Shown in pieces: positions 1 to 11,700 of a DNA stretch of 64,000 nt. The notes under the pieces were generated by a model. That model saw only the letters and a list, made by a program, of their open reading frames with translations. It was not told where the DNA came from and searched no databases. Location: positions 182,168-246,167 of the forward strand of contig BDIU01000015.1 of NCBI GenBank assembly GCA_002118135.1, read 5' to 3'. The stretch comes from Trebouxia sp. TZW2008 (taxonomy: Eukaryota > Chlorophyta > Trebouxiophyceae > Trebouxiales > Trebouxiaceae). A program made the position numbers and the translations under genes. Numbering within the stretch: position 1 is the stretch's first letter; each line of letters starts with the position of its first letter.

Positions 1-603
1 AACTTCAGGCGAAATATTTGACACTGCCTTTTGCGTTGTGGAGTCAAAGCTGTCTTGCCTGTTGGGCCGACCCGAGCGCCTGTGATGCCGAGCCTTTGGT
101 GTTGGTCCTTCGACATCAGTACATGGAGGTGCTGATCCGGTGTAAGACATGCCGCTTGTGACCTATCTAGAAAAACAGCAGAGAGAAGGCCTTCTGAGAG
201 GGAAGACTGAGCGCATGCCAGCTCTGTCAAAGTCGCTAAGTCTGTCTGGATGGCGTAATAAAAAGCGCTGACGTCGAACGCCTGCTGCGCTTGCTGTTGA
301 CTTGCAGGTAAGATCAGCTGAAGCTTTCGGTTGAAGGGGTGCGCCTGTATCACTTTGGCAGCGCTATCTATGGCGTGCCCGGAGTTGCTCGTGCGGACCC
401 AGAGGCGCGCACCTCGATTGTTGGGCATGTTATGCCATGCCTCCTTGCGCGATAGACATGTTCTCAGCACTATGATAGAAAGAAATTGACACAGGGGCGC
501 CTCCAGCAGGGCGTTTTCAGCCTTGCTTGCTTCGAAATGGCAATCCCGCTTGGCGATGCCAACGCGCGATCTGTCCAGACGACAGTGAAGTAACAGCAAG
601 CAG
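1..603. other. Upstream region with no recognised gene
   Basis: I see no coding exon of convincing length here on either strand. The stretch before 604 probably holds the promoter and 5' UTR of the small Cys-rich gene that follows. An upstream exon cannot be excluded. Confidence 0.4.
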
Positions 604-1259
604 ATGGTCCAGGCGTGGTGGGCGGCAGGGCTTGCGGTCCCAGTTGTGCTCATCAAAGGTGTTCTGAACGACAGCAGAAAGACTAAGCGAGAGGAGAGTC
701 AGAGCGACAGGTGCTTGAACGTTGTTGGCGAGCCGCGTTCATGCTGCCACCTGTCAGCACGAGGGCTGACATTACTTAAGCAATGCTGAGTATGCTGCCA
801 ATGCAGGTTTGATGGTATTGGAGGTGACTACAACTTTGTGTGTGAGAGAGTCTGCACATCAGACAAATTGTCCAGACGGACGGGCGGACTATCTAAGGTC
901 ATAGTTGGTTGCTCGAATGCTCAAGCTCCGCCAACATGACTGACACTGTCACTGCTTGCAGAGTCCAGCTCCCAACGACTGTGTGATCGTCTGTGGCACA
1001 TCGGGTACAGCTCAGTGCAGTCAACAAAGCGTATGACTTGTCCTTGTTTCCATGTTGATCTGACTCAGCTGTATGTGGTGCAGCTACTGATGCCTGCACA
1101 GAGGCCTGTCAGAAGACTGTCTGTAAGAACATGCATGATATACCAGCCTGGAATACTTCCTGCCTCAAGCAATGCACAGCTGAGTGCCTTCGCAACAGAC
1201 CACACCCAGAGCCCAGCAAAGCTGTAGCAAGACCGACTGCAGATCAAAATAGTACCTGA
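604..1259 (+). CDS. Small conserved-looking Cys-rich protein, 138 aa, function unknown
   Basis: Four exons with matching phases: 604-710, 807-897, 962-1004 and 1084-1259. The protein starts with a hydrophobic stretch (WWAAGLAVPVVLIKGVL) that could be a membrane anchor or part of a targeting signal. It then has regularly spaced cysteines (VCERVC, DCVIVCG, ACTEACQKTVC, SCLKQCTAEC). Such Cys pairs suggest disulfide or metal binding in an organelle or membrane compartment, but I cannot name the family. The start at 604 is the first ATG of the exon; an extra 5' exon with a transit peptide is possible. It is convergent with malonyl-CoA decarboxylase. The cysteine pattern continues across three splice junctions, which supports the model. 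Confidence 0.7.
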
Positions 1260-1823
1260 TGCAGGTTCTGCCGACTGCAATGCCAATGTGCAGTTGGTGC
1301 TTACAGCAGTTTTCTTTGCTGAATTCCATGTTTACTTTTGGAAGCAGAGGCTTTACAGCGAACATTGTCACAGTGGTCAGCTATCAAGACTATCTCTTGA
1401 CAGAAGCAAAGGCCCCATGATTGCTGCAAAGCCCAACCCGGGACTGCATGATGTATACACTTTCTGGTCCATGTTTACACAATGATCCGGAATCTAAATG
1501 CAGCTATGTATTGCGGGGTGACCTGCGCTTAGCCAGCTGCTGCTTTGCCCTATGTGCCCTAGCCAGCCGGCCAGCCATCGAAAAGCAAGAAAGTGCAAGA
1601 ATCCATGCATGCATCATTGCGCAGTTGAGAGCTTGGCTTTTATGGTTTTGTTTGTTGCCTATAATCTAATACTAAATACAGACAGTCATTGCTGCAAGCT
1701 CTTCACATCATGCAGTAATAGCTTTTGACTTGACACAGAACTCAGGCCAACATTTGCCTGCAATTGACTGGCCTTCCTGACTTGTACGTATGAATTCAAC
1801 ACAATAGTGTTTAATTGCACATG
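1260..1823. other. Convergent intergenic region (3' UTRs)
   Basis: This stretch lies between the stop of the Cys-rich gene and the stop of the minus-strand malonyl-CoA decarboxylase. I see no conserved coding sequence. It presumably holds both 3' UTRs and polyadenylation signals. Confidence 0.5.
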
Positions 1824-4800
1824 TTATGCAATGTTTGCTTCAGCCATGTCCAGCACAGGCTGTGAAGCAGGCACTACTCCATCAACAAGATAGGCTTGAT
1901 TATTCTTGTGCACATCCTCAAGGACATATTTGTAATTCACCATAACACCAAAGCTCGACCTCAGACCATTGTGGCTCAAGTCCGCACCCCAGTTCAGGCG
2001 CCAGATTGAGGCACCATTGCGCAGATGAAAGTTTGCAACAGGATCAAAAGCCAACCGGCGCCTCCGTATGGCAACCAGGTAGTGAGCACATAATCGCATT
2101 AGGATGGGTTTCCAAGCCTGCAAATCAGTGGCAAACACAGCTTTCATGAGCGATGATGCACTTGATTAGCGCTTTCATTCCATAGCAGTGATGCTTAGAT
2201 CAAGGTCAACACCATAAACATATACACACAGCAACAACATTTCATTGCTGCCGCCTGGTCACTGTCCAGCAGTAAAAGGCAAAAGTGACATGCGACTGTA
2301 GGGTTGCACACAAGCTAGTGGATCTAACCTGGTGACACCGGTGGATGCCACGAGGCTAGATTCACCAGCTTATGTGCAACCCTGTTACAGCAACTGTGTA
2401 CCTGAAGGGATGACAGACTAGCACGCTGATTCTCAATGCTGTCCTGCTGCTGAGCAAGCTCTGACAGCTGCTGTAGAGCTTTGGGGAGCGTGAGCCTCTC
2501 AGCATTGCTAGTGCCGCTTTGCAAGTGCTGCAGATCTGCAGGTCTCAGCAATGAAGCTGCTTGAGATTGCTCAACCTGCAGTGAAGCAGCAGATTCGTTG
2601 GCAGCTCACAGGAAAGCTTCAGTCAGACTTCATCTTGATTCAGATGCAGCAGCCTCAGCAGCGACAACTGTAATGACCATGCTCTGTGCAGGACTGTGCG
2701 GCATCAGCTGGTGTGATTGGTGTCGCAGATGCTCTCATGCCCAAGTGACCTTTGAGTCTCAAGCAGCAGTTTCCTCAGAGGTTGGTTCTGCTCGTTCTGC
2801 ACGCCGTGACATGATTTTTGTACACAGGCTCAGCACTACTGACTGTTTCACCTGAGAGTCCTGCACTGAGCTGTCAGGAAAAATAGTTGCACCTCAGCAC
2901 AAGCATTCAACCACAGCAGGCAGAACTTCTGAGCCATACAAGCAAAGATTGCAGAGGACAAGCTGAGTGCAAGCCTGCTAGGTTGACAGGGTTTGTGTCT
3001 ACTTCCTATGCCTGACTAAATGGTGCACAAACTCATTGAGTCAGAGACCTCAGCAGGGTGATAGGGACAGTGTCTGCACAGCAGTGCAACACCTTACCTT
3101 AGTGATCAAAACTTCCAATTACTTGCGTATTGCAGATTACGTGTTAGTGCCAGTTATCGTTTATTGCACAATTTGCACTGCATCTCACTGGCTCATACTT
3201 TCAAACACCACGTATTGTGTATGACATGTTGTGTATTGAGGATTTTGTATGGTGCTTGACTGCCCCACAGCAGCACCAGGCAACTTTACCTGAGGTTCAG
3301 TCTGTGCAAGACGCTTCAGCTCAGCCTCAGTCTGAGTCTGCAGCCAATTCTTGAAGCCAGGAATGGGTGACAGGGTGATCAGTGTCTGCACTCTGGAAAA
3401 CTCTGCTAACACACGCTGAGCCACCTACGTCAGTGATCAGTGTCAACATGTTGATGGTCGCCAACAATGCCATCACACATGCACCAATGCAGCATGCGAA
3501 CATTCTAGCAAAAACAGGGATACATGCAGGGGGAGCTTTTAGAGTTGTTGTGTATTCATATTTCTTCAGTTGCACTGTGGGTGCACATCAGTCTTGCATG
3601 CACAGTGAGCCAGGCCCTTGCCCAGCGACCTATGTCAGGACTTTTGAGTCCCTGCTTGATGAGAAAGTTGCCCAGATCAAATGCACGTTTTGTGTTTTGC
3701 AACTTTGCATGCAGCGTGTGTCATGATTCACAGTCACCTGTTTGATTAGAAAGTTGCCCAGGTCAATGCCTGCCAAGCCCTTCTGGGTTGAAGAGATGGA
3801 GTAGAAGACTGCTGTGTCTGCTTCCTCAGCAGTGCAAGCTTCTGAGCTCTGAGTTTCCGCATCATCAGCTGCAGTTGAGAAACAAACTGAGCATACATTC
3901 ACAGCAAAACACAGGATCATTGTGGTATCACACACATTGAGAAGTCTCAGCCATCAAAGGCCATGAGACTCTGCGTTCTGAGTCTCTTGCACAATTCTCT
4001 TGTCTTGAATACGCAAAAAACACAGAGTCAGAGTCTGCAGCCAACTTGAAAATTTCTGAGGCATGCAAACAGAAGTGATCACTACCCATATGCTTCGTAC
4101 ATGGTTGCGTCAGGGCATACTGAGTCTGTGAGGATGCACCAGCTGGAGGTGGTGGGAGTGCAAGATGTCGTTCGTGCTGCAAGAGCTGTCATAATCATGC
4201 TAGGGGATTTGACAATTTGACAAACTGCCAAAGTCGACCTGGAGGACTTACTTATTCTGTGAGGGTGCACCAGCTGCAGCTGATGGGGGTGCAAGATGTC
4301 GTTCATGCTGGAGGCTGCGCCTCTTTGCAGGGCACAATGCAGGATGACCAGGGGCTCCTGAGGCATGCTCGGATGCAGAAAGGCATGCACCCTGCAGCAG
4401 CAGTACCAATGTCGCGCTGAATGCAGAAAGGCAAGCTTGTGATAGCAGCAATGCAGACATGCTGGAGTATATATGGATATGCACCCTGCAGCAACATTGC
4501 AAAAGTCATGCTGAGCTGCATGCTGTGATGCACAGAGGCGTGAAACCTGGCAATAGCAAGGCAGCGCTCATACTGAGACGCACAAAGGCACGCACTCTGC
4601 AGCAGCAAGATGTGATGCTGATGGCAGAAATAGAGCAGAGTTTACGCATCAACACTTGCACCTGATATTGCATGACAATGTGATGATACACCATGAGAGC
4701 TTAAGGAGAAAGGATGTGGCTTTAGGACCTCAAAAAACCACATAGCGCTGGTGAGTGCATTCGTTACAGCATTGGAGATCACAGCCGTGTACAAGCTATA

Positions 4801-6494
4801 GGTCGGGAATACCATTCTTGTCTGTGACACAGCTTTGCCCAAAATTTGTGACTCTTAAGGTTTGCAAACATGGGATGCGTCAGCAAACAGCTTTACAGGC
4901 AGCAGTAGCTGCAGCTGCCGACCTCTTATACAGCTTGCCTGCGCATGGGGCCTAGCCGTTGGTGCAGATCTGCCCAGCCTTGAATGGGATGCACTGCCTC
5001 ATACGCCATCACCTTCTCAAGCAATCCGGCAGGGGAGGTGTCCCAATTGAGGGGTTGTAGATGCAGCAAGCCTACGCTGAACCATGTTGCCAGCGATTGC
5101 CTGCTCAACATTCGTGGTATCAGTAGAGGCCATGACTCATGCTTCAGGGGTTTGCATTGCTAAAGAGAACCTCACCCCTGACACTCGCCAGACAAGAGTT
5201 GACTTGGCCACGACGTTTGGCACATTGAGATCACAGATGTGAGCCATGTTTGAATCTCTTTCATGTGAAACGTTTGCAAGTGCATACTATAGATGCTGCT
5301 GCCATTGGGCAGTTTGGCAGGAGCAGTGTGCGAGAACAGAAGGCAATGTCAGAGTGCCAATACAGTTTGACAGACCTTTGAAAGGCGTGAGAATTGCTCA
5401 TGCAGTGCAGTATAGGCACCTGAGGTTGCGATCCAATGCCCTGAGGGGTCCTGCTGTGGCAGGAGACTGCTTGACTGCTGCTCGCACATCTGCCCTCATA
5501 TCGACCAGAAATTTGATGCCTGTATGCCCATGAACCTCACTGTTGATTCTACGCATGTCTGATGTATCCAGTTAGACACAACACATTGTCGGGTTACACT
5601 GGCGCATGAACAACAGGGGAACTGCCAGCTTGGCAAGACAGCAATGCAAGCAATATGAGTGTGCTGTCTTATAGTATGAAGATCAAGATTGCCACACAAG
5701 TGTATAGTCATTGCAAATTCACCATTTGGCTGGTTGCTGAAGGGTATGAACAGATTGTTGTACAAAGGCTGACTGGCATCCTGCAATTGCTGCACGCTCC
5801 TAAGAATGGCTTCTTCCCCTCTGTCTGCAAAATGGAGTCTCTCAAGATTGCATATTATATAACAATGCACTGCAAGCAACTAACATCATTGGAAGCAGCA
5901 ATCTGCACAGGTGTCATACCTGTGGCGTTCTGCCAATGCTGAACTGCTCTGTCTACATTTCCTTCTGCAAGGCAAGGCATATGCACAATCAGCTGAGCTG
6001 CTGTGATAAACCAATTGCATGTATGCTCAGCTCAAGCTTTGTGATACAATTGGCTTGCATGATGTCAAGAGCATACCTTGCACACCAAACTCATTGCAGA
6101 GGACGTGAAATAAATTCAGGCGATTGCTGGGTCCCATGGCGCAGCGATACACCTGAATGAATGTTGATAGCAGCTGCTCTGGTAATACACCTGACACTCT
6201 GCCGTGCCTGACTCTGATGGCAGCATGCAGAAGGTCTTTGATGCTTTCTGTCTTCCATGCTGGCTTGGCTGCTTTCAGATCTGCTGCATGCTGATCATCT
6301 GATGTGCCTAGCAACCCCTGCCAGTATCGAAGCAGCTGCTGACCCTTTGTTTCTTGTCGCGTCTGTGTATCGCTGCTGTTGCAGCGAATGCCACATGCGA
6401 CACGTGCTGCGGTGACAGGACATAGACCCCGTCTCACAAGGCTGTCGAAGGAAGTAACTTGCTGGCGTATGCTTGCTTTCAAAAGCTGATGCAT
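1824..6494 (-). CDS. MLYCD: Malonyl-CoA decarboxylase (MCD), 563 aa, ten exons
   Basis: Decarboxylates malonyl-CoA to acetyl-CoA in mitochondria, peroxisomes or cytosol. Exons (minus strand): 6494-6077, 5964-5920, 5824-5723, 5519-5420, 5100-4939, 4391-4252, 3868-3738, 3415-3290, 2575-2402, 2117-1824; total 1692 nt. Family blocks appear in order: EFGVQ, FLVDMRADV, WFSVGLL, YEAVHPIQGW, EPLVILHCAL, FYSISSTQKGL, LITLSPIPGF and DPVANFHLRNGA. The serine in SLSPIPGF-type blocks and the histidine in FHLxNGA are the known catalytic residues of the human enzyme, and both are present. The C terminus ends NIA, so the SKL peroxisomal signal of animal MCD is absent. The Arg-rich N terminus could be a mitochondrial targeting peptide. 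The donor of intron 5 is GCAAGC rather than GT. Partial copies of exons 6 and 7 lie in the following introns. Confidence 0.92.
2331..2760. repeat. Dispersed repeat family, copy 1
   Basis: Blocks at 2331-2397 and about 2598-2760 match blocks at about 22995-23065 and 23380-23545, in the same order and orientation. A shorter match lies at 43265-43372. Shared words include CTAGATTCAC, AACCCTGTTACA, CTTCAGTCAGA and CTCATGCCCAA. The copies differ by many substitutions, so they are old. In this copy, exon 9 of MCD lies between the two blocks. No open reading frame or terminal repeat was recognised. Confidence 0.75.
3650..3775 (-). repeat. Duplicated 3' end of MCD exon 7
   Basis: The end of exon 7, encoding DLGNFLIKQ, is repeated about 85 bp downstream in the intron at 3650-3690. 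The copy encodes the same DLGNFLIKQ, but its donor is changed from GT to GG and so appears dead. Confidence 0.8.
4120..4320 (-). repeat. Duplicated 3' part of MCD exon 6
   Basis: The exon-6 segment encoding NDILHPHQLQLVHPHR is repeated at about 4120-4185 as NDILHSHHLQLVHPHR. The intronic copy lacks the GTAAGT donor used by the real exon at 4251. Confidence 0.8.
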
Positions 6495-6911
6495 GCCGTC
6501 TCCAGGCAAGTTCGATAGCTTGGTCAAGCCTGGTGATAAGCCGCTGCGTCAGCGCATCACAAAAACTGTTGCTTGAGCGTTGTCAGCGGACCAGTACGAG
6601 TTGCTGTTGCTGCGTCAATTGCAAAGGTGAGACGCATGCATGCACTATAGGCTCCATTGTGAGGTCTTTGCTGGACTGAAGCATGCTCTGCGCAACTAAT
6701 CAGGCGTGCAAACGCGTAGCAATGCTGCTGTCAGTCATGATCAGCAACATTGATGGTAAGGAAACGATGTTTACCTTGGCACGGCTTATGCAGCTCTGCA
6801 AGTTTGACCAACATGCTAGGATGCATTCCATTGAGGCTCATCAACGCTGCTCAAAAGCACATCATGTGCATGACGCTTGAGCCGTTGCAATTAATCAGCA
6901 GCTTCAGGGTT

Positions 6912-7952
6912 CTACCATCTCTCAGCTTTGATTGAAGCCATCAGCTCTTTCACAGCTTTAGTGTATGAGCCTAGAAAGATGAGCATTTAGCGGCTGTCAT
7001 GCTCCATACGCCATGATGTCATTGTGAAAAACACTGCAAATCTGGCAAATCAGACCACAGTGTGCAGTGCGACTCCAGGTACAGACCTGCTCCCAGAGCG
7101 AGTGTCAACAGTGCATACGTTTGCATCTGCACCTACCTGCATGTAAGATGAGCTATGCATTGAGCAATGTCTGTGCTCTTGGTGATGCTTGATGCTTCGC
7201 GGCCAGGACAAACTTACATCACTGCTGGACCACGGTGGCTTGCATTCGTTTGTAACTGCTCGCTATGTACTTTCTTACAACATCCATGCCACTCACAAGG
7301 AATCATAATCTTTGCGATATTGTCAAGCAAATTTTTAGCCAATGATCACGCCCGGGTCATGCATCCTGCAAGAGAGATGCTTGTCTTGTTTCCCAGCATG
7401 GAAAGCGTTTGGAACGCTGTTTCCTTGCCCATAGCTTGCGCAACTGCAGTCAGGTCGTCATGAGCATCATCAACAATTAAGTCTAGTATTAGGCTGCCCA
7501 GACTGACACGAGGATTTGATGAGATGAGCTTAAGACTGACGACTTCTCATTCGATGCCAGCTGGAGAGCGGTGGCAGCCTCCATGTGACAGTCGGATTGG
7601 CCATTCTGTAAGGCCATGCCGTAACCGAGGAAATCTGCCCATTACGGTGACGTCTGCAAACCGTAAGCAAGCAAAACTCGCCAGCGGCCCGAGCGCCTCA
7701 GGCTACATCCATGCGGGCGCAGCGTTGTGTCGTATCGCGTGAAGGCTTGAGATACAGACAGCTAGTTTGCCGTGCCGTGCAATCTTTTGTAGTGCACGGC
7801 ACTTGACCGAACAAGGACCTTAACAGATCGCCAACAGCATCTGTTGCCGAAGTGAGCCTTAACGAGTCGCGGCTGGTCGGCGGATGCCCATGAGGGCGTA
7901 TATATGCAGCCTGATGCTGAACAGGTGATGACCGGCACTTGTTGCTGCACAT
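6912..7952 (-). pseudogene. Unrecognised gene, possibly frameshifted or degraded
   Basis: A candidate first exon, 7952-7803, encodes 50 residues starting MCSNKCRSSP and ending LLRSLFGQ before a GTGCCG donor. A second coding stretch around 7620-7370 reads GYGMALQNGQSDCH and then MEAATALQLASNEKSSVLSS in one frame. It continues as NPRVSLGSLILDLIVDDAHD and LTAVAQAMGKETAFQTL in another frame, so a shift of about two bases seems to fall near 7515. A last exon at 6970-6912 ends KAVKELMASIKAERW and a stop. The amino-acid composition looks like real protein, but I recognise no family and could not join the exons with consistent phases. It may be a live gene with a sequence error, an unrecognised intron, or a pseudogene. 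Confidence 0.35.
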
Positions 7953-8754
7953 TGAGCGAACCTTGGCCCGGCCAGCGATCTTGCTACCACATGACACGGG
8001 GCATGCCTTCCGTCTGCTTCAATCTTGCGACGAATGTGCACTCGTGCAACACGCACGATGTGCCATGTTTATCACATCGCATGCATTGCATGTTGCGACG
8101 TACCTCTGCAGTAGTTTCGCTGGGTTGACGTTGGGATACCCGGAAAGGTGTGATTTAGGGCAGTTTATGTCTGTCTGTTTTTGGCGGACGTCCCAAAGCC
8201 AGACCCAGTGACTTGTAGTGTATGCAGTCTTGAAGCGTTTGCTTGCATCAAGCTGTCGTCGCATGAGCTTTGATTGCTCTGCAGCACAGCTTTGTGCGAT
8301 TGTTATTGGGTAGTAGCCTACACCCGAGCTGCCATAAACGCGTCGCTCGTATGCAACGGCTCAGTGTATACCACGTCCTTTGCACTGTATGCCCTGTTGT
8401 CCCGCTGCACCAAGAAGTTTCAAGCTTCCTGGCACATCTCTACCTGATGTCCTTACAGGCTTATTCTTTCAGCTGTGCACTGTCATACTCTGCTGTGTTG
8501 AAAGAGATTTCTCGTACACATTCACTTGTTGGCAATCTTCCTGAAAGTGTACAGTCTGACCTTGCAGGTAGCCAACTGCTTGGAGAACAGCATATGCGCA
8601 GCCATATTTGAAACACAGATTCTCAGGGTGAGCAGATACACAGCGGGCTTCTTTCACAGCTGAGCACTACCTCAATGAATGCAATCGCAACATCAAGCAG
8701 CTGACGCCCTAGCCTGCACCACCACTCAAACGGACGAGGCCTTTCACATTCACA
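7953..8754. promoter_or_regulatory. Intergenic region upstream of the AP2 gene
   Basis: No convincing coding sequence. It separates the candidate minus-strand gene from the AP2 transcription factor and probably contains a divergent promoter and 5' UTRs. No specific element was identified. Confidence 0.4.
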
Positions 8755-11700
8755 ATGATTGGTTCACCAGCACAGTCTCAGCACTCACACTGGGGCAGCT
8801 CAGATGGCGTGGCCTACATCCACACCACTCCCTTGCTGCAAGGCAAGCCTGTTTCAGAGCCATGCAGGTCCCCGTTTGAGGCCGCCGCAGTGCAACAGCA
8901 GCCACCTGAAACCAATGGGGATCACAAACCCCACCACAGCCGCGGCCACAGCCAGCCACAGCTGCCAATAATTATGGAACAGACTCTCAACCCGTCTGCT
9001 TCCCCTTCAGACACAGCCCACTTCAGCAGCGGCACCACCACAAGCAGCTGCTCTAGTCCGTCAGCAAGCACAGCAGCGAATGCAAGCTCCACTGACTTGC
9101 GCGGTTTCCCAGATGGCTCAGTGGATGGACCTCTACATCTGCAGCCGATCACACCACACTATCCATTGCAAGGCAGCACGCCCTTCCATGGGTTGCATGG
9201 GTCTGGCATGCTCCAGCCTGCTGATTACAAGCTAGGCACTGGCGGGCTCAATAAGTCGCGGTACAGGGGCGTCAGCTATGACAAGAAGAAGCGCAAGTGG
9301 CGTGTGCAGATCAAGGTGTGACACAGGCCATTGTTCTAGATGCACCACACTCAGGTGCTGCTGTGCATGCCACCACTGGCGTGTGCAGATCAGGGTGTGA
9401 CAAAGGCCACTGTTGTAGATGCATCATACTAGACTTCTGCTGTGCATGTCACCAGTGGCATGTCCAGGTGTGCTGCAGCCCTCAGCTGTCACAAGCTGCT
9501 GTTGCAGATGTATTGCTGGCTTGCATAACACCCAGCTGCAGATGTGCGTGTCATTCAAGCAGGACCATGCAAACAGCAAGCTTTGCAAAATGATGCATCA
9601 GTCGAGCCTGCACCATACGCAGCTGTTGCTGTGCATGCCACCAAAGCAGGAGCATGCAAGTTGCAAGCTTTGTATTGCTCAGTCTTACAGCAAAGCTCTG
9701 CAGGGTTTCTTGAGTCAATTCAGATGATGCCATCTACAGATTTTGCGCTGGCCTGCAGTTGTGAACATAGCTACCTTGCTACGCTCACACAGCTACTCAG
9801 TTGCATGACTCACATCAACATGCACAACCTTGATATTGCTGTCATTGACTCGCTCTCTGTTGTTGCTTTCGTTGATTGACTCTCTGTTGTTGCTGTGCAG
9901 GTTGCTACATTAGGCAAGTCAGGAGTATCTGTTGGCTACTATGACACAGAAGAGAATGCAGCTAGAGCATATGACAGAGCAGCCATTGGCCTGTTGGGGC
10001 GGGACAACTGTAGCATCACCACCAACTTTCCCCTTGGTGACTATGATGAGGAGATTGTGCCTCAGCTGATAGGCAAGACTCGCGAGGAGGTCAAGACCAC
10101 ACTCAAGAATGAGCGAGCCAAGGTGAACATCAACTTTTGCAGACGCTCCTATGGAGCGTGCCCATTGCAACTTGCAGCCTTGCTTTTGGACACGGCACCA
10201 GAATTTGGTACCAATGTCAGATTGGTGAACAGTTGATCATGAAGTTGTGTGGGCTTGGTCAGCAGCTTTTATCATGTTGCTGCTGCTGCAGCTGCTGCTG
10301 TTGCTGCTGCTGGTCAGGTACAAATTTGACTCTTGTCTCAGTGTGTGCTGTAAGCTACAGCACCAGTAGATGCACAGAGGGCAGAAGTGACTGGGGCTGC
10401 TGAACACTGTCAAGGAGGCATAGATGTATGCTGACCATGTTGCGCTACAGGTGCCAAGGCGTAGGTTCAGCAGCAGGCAGCGCACCAGCCGATACATGGG
10501 AGTAGGGTCCAGCAACCGCAAGAACCAGTGGCAAGCCCGCATTCTGGTGCACGGCAAAGTCACACATTTGGGCTACTACGAGACCGAAGAAGATGCAGCC
10601 AGGGTGTATGACAGAGTGAGCATCAGTTTGCATGGAGATGCAGCTCAGACCAACTTCCCCCCTGTGGAATACCAAGGGCAGGACAGGAGGGAGTATTCTG
10701 GGCTTGATAGGGAGGATCTGCAAAGAGCCTTAGGAGTGAAGCCCATGGACAAGTCTTCCAAGTCAGTCTACCATTCTTGCTGGTCTTCAGCAGTTTATGT
10801 TTGTGTGCTACCAGCACAGCAAGGCTTGCAAACAGTATCTCTTCTTGCATTGCATGTGCTCTGCATCAAGGCACCTTTGACTACAGCTCAATGTTTTGGG
10901 CCAAGCAAACCTGCAGCAAGAGCAACACAATTTGTACAGAACACGCAACAAGACAGGCAGCATGGTTCAGCTGAGCAGAACAACAAGCTCATTGACACAG
11001 ATTCTGAGTTTGTCACAGATGCAATACAGATTTGCTGCTGACAATGTGACTACTCAACAGGTTCAGGGGAGTGAGCAAGAAGAAGGGCAAGTGGGAAGCC
11101 AAGGTGATGGTGAACCGCAAGTGGGCTTACAGGGAGCTGTTTGACAGCGAGGAAGAAGCAGCACGGGCTTACGATGGTGCTGTGTGGCGTCTGAAGCCCA
11201 AAGAGGCCAAGAGCTATGTCAACTTCAAGGAGCGCCCTGGCCAGACCAGCAACAAGCTAGCGAAGGCTGCTAGGATCATAGAACGTGCACAAGCCAAGTA
11301 AGCTCTCTCATGTTATTGTGCTAGCATGTGTTGTGCTTGTATGTGTGTGACGGTGGCGTTGATATCAGGAACAATGCCTGCAAAACCACCAGACCAATAA
11401 CAAGCTAGCAAAAGCTGCTAGAATCATTGAGTTTGCACAAGCCAAGTAACCCCTCTGCTGTTCTTCTGTTGACAGTCAATTCAGAACTGTAGATTCCCTA
11501 GACCTTAACAGATCTGGAAAGACACTGTTGTCTCTGAATGACCCGCAGAAGCAGTTTTGCGTCGTCCAGACACAGATGGCTGTGCCTGCATTTGCAAGGA
11601 ACATTGGACAGCCATCATGACACCATTTTCTTCAGAGGCAGCACTTTGTTTTGTCTGCTGCCCAATGGATCTAGCTTGCTAAAACAGGTTGCACTCCTTC

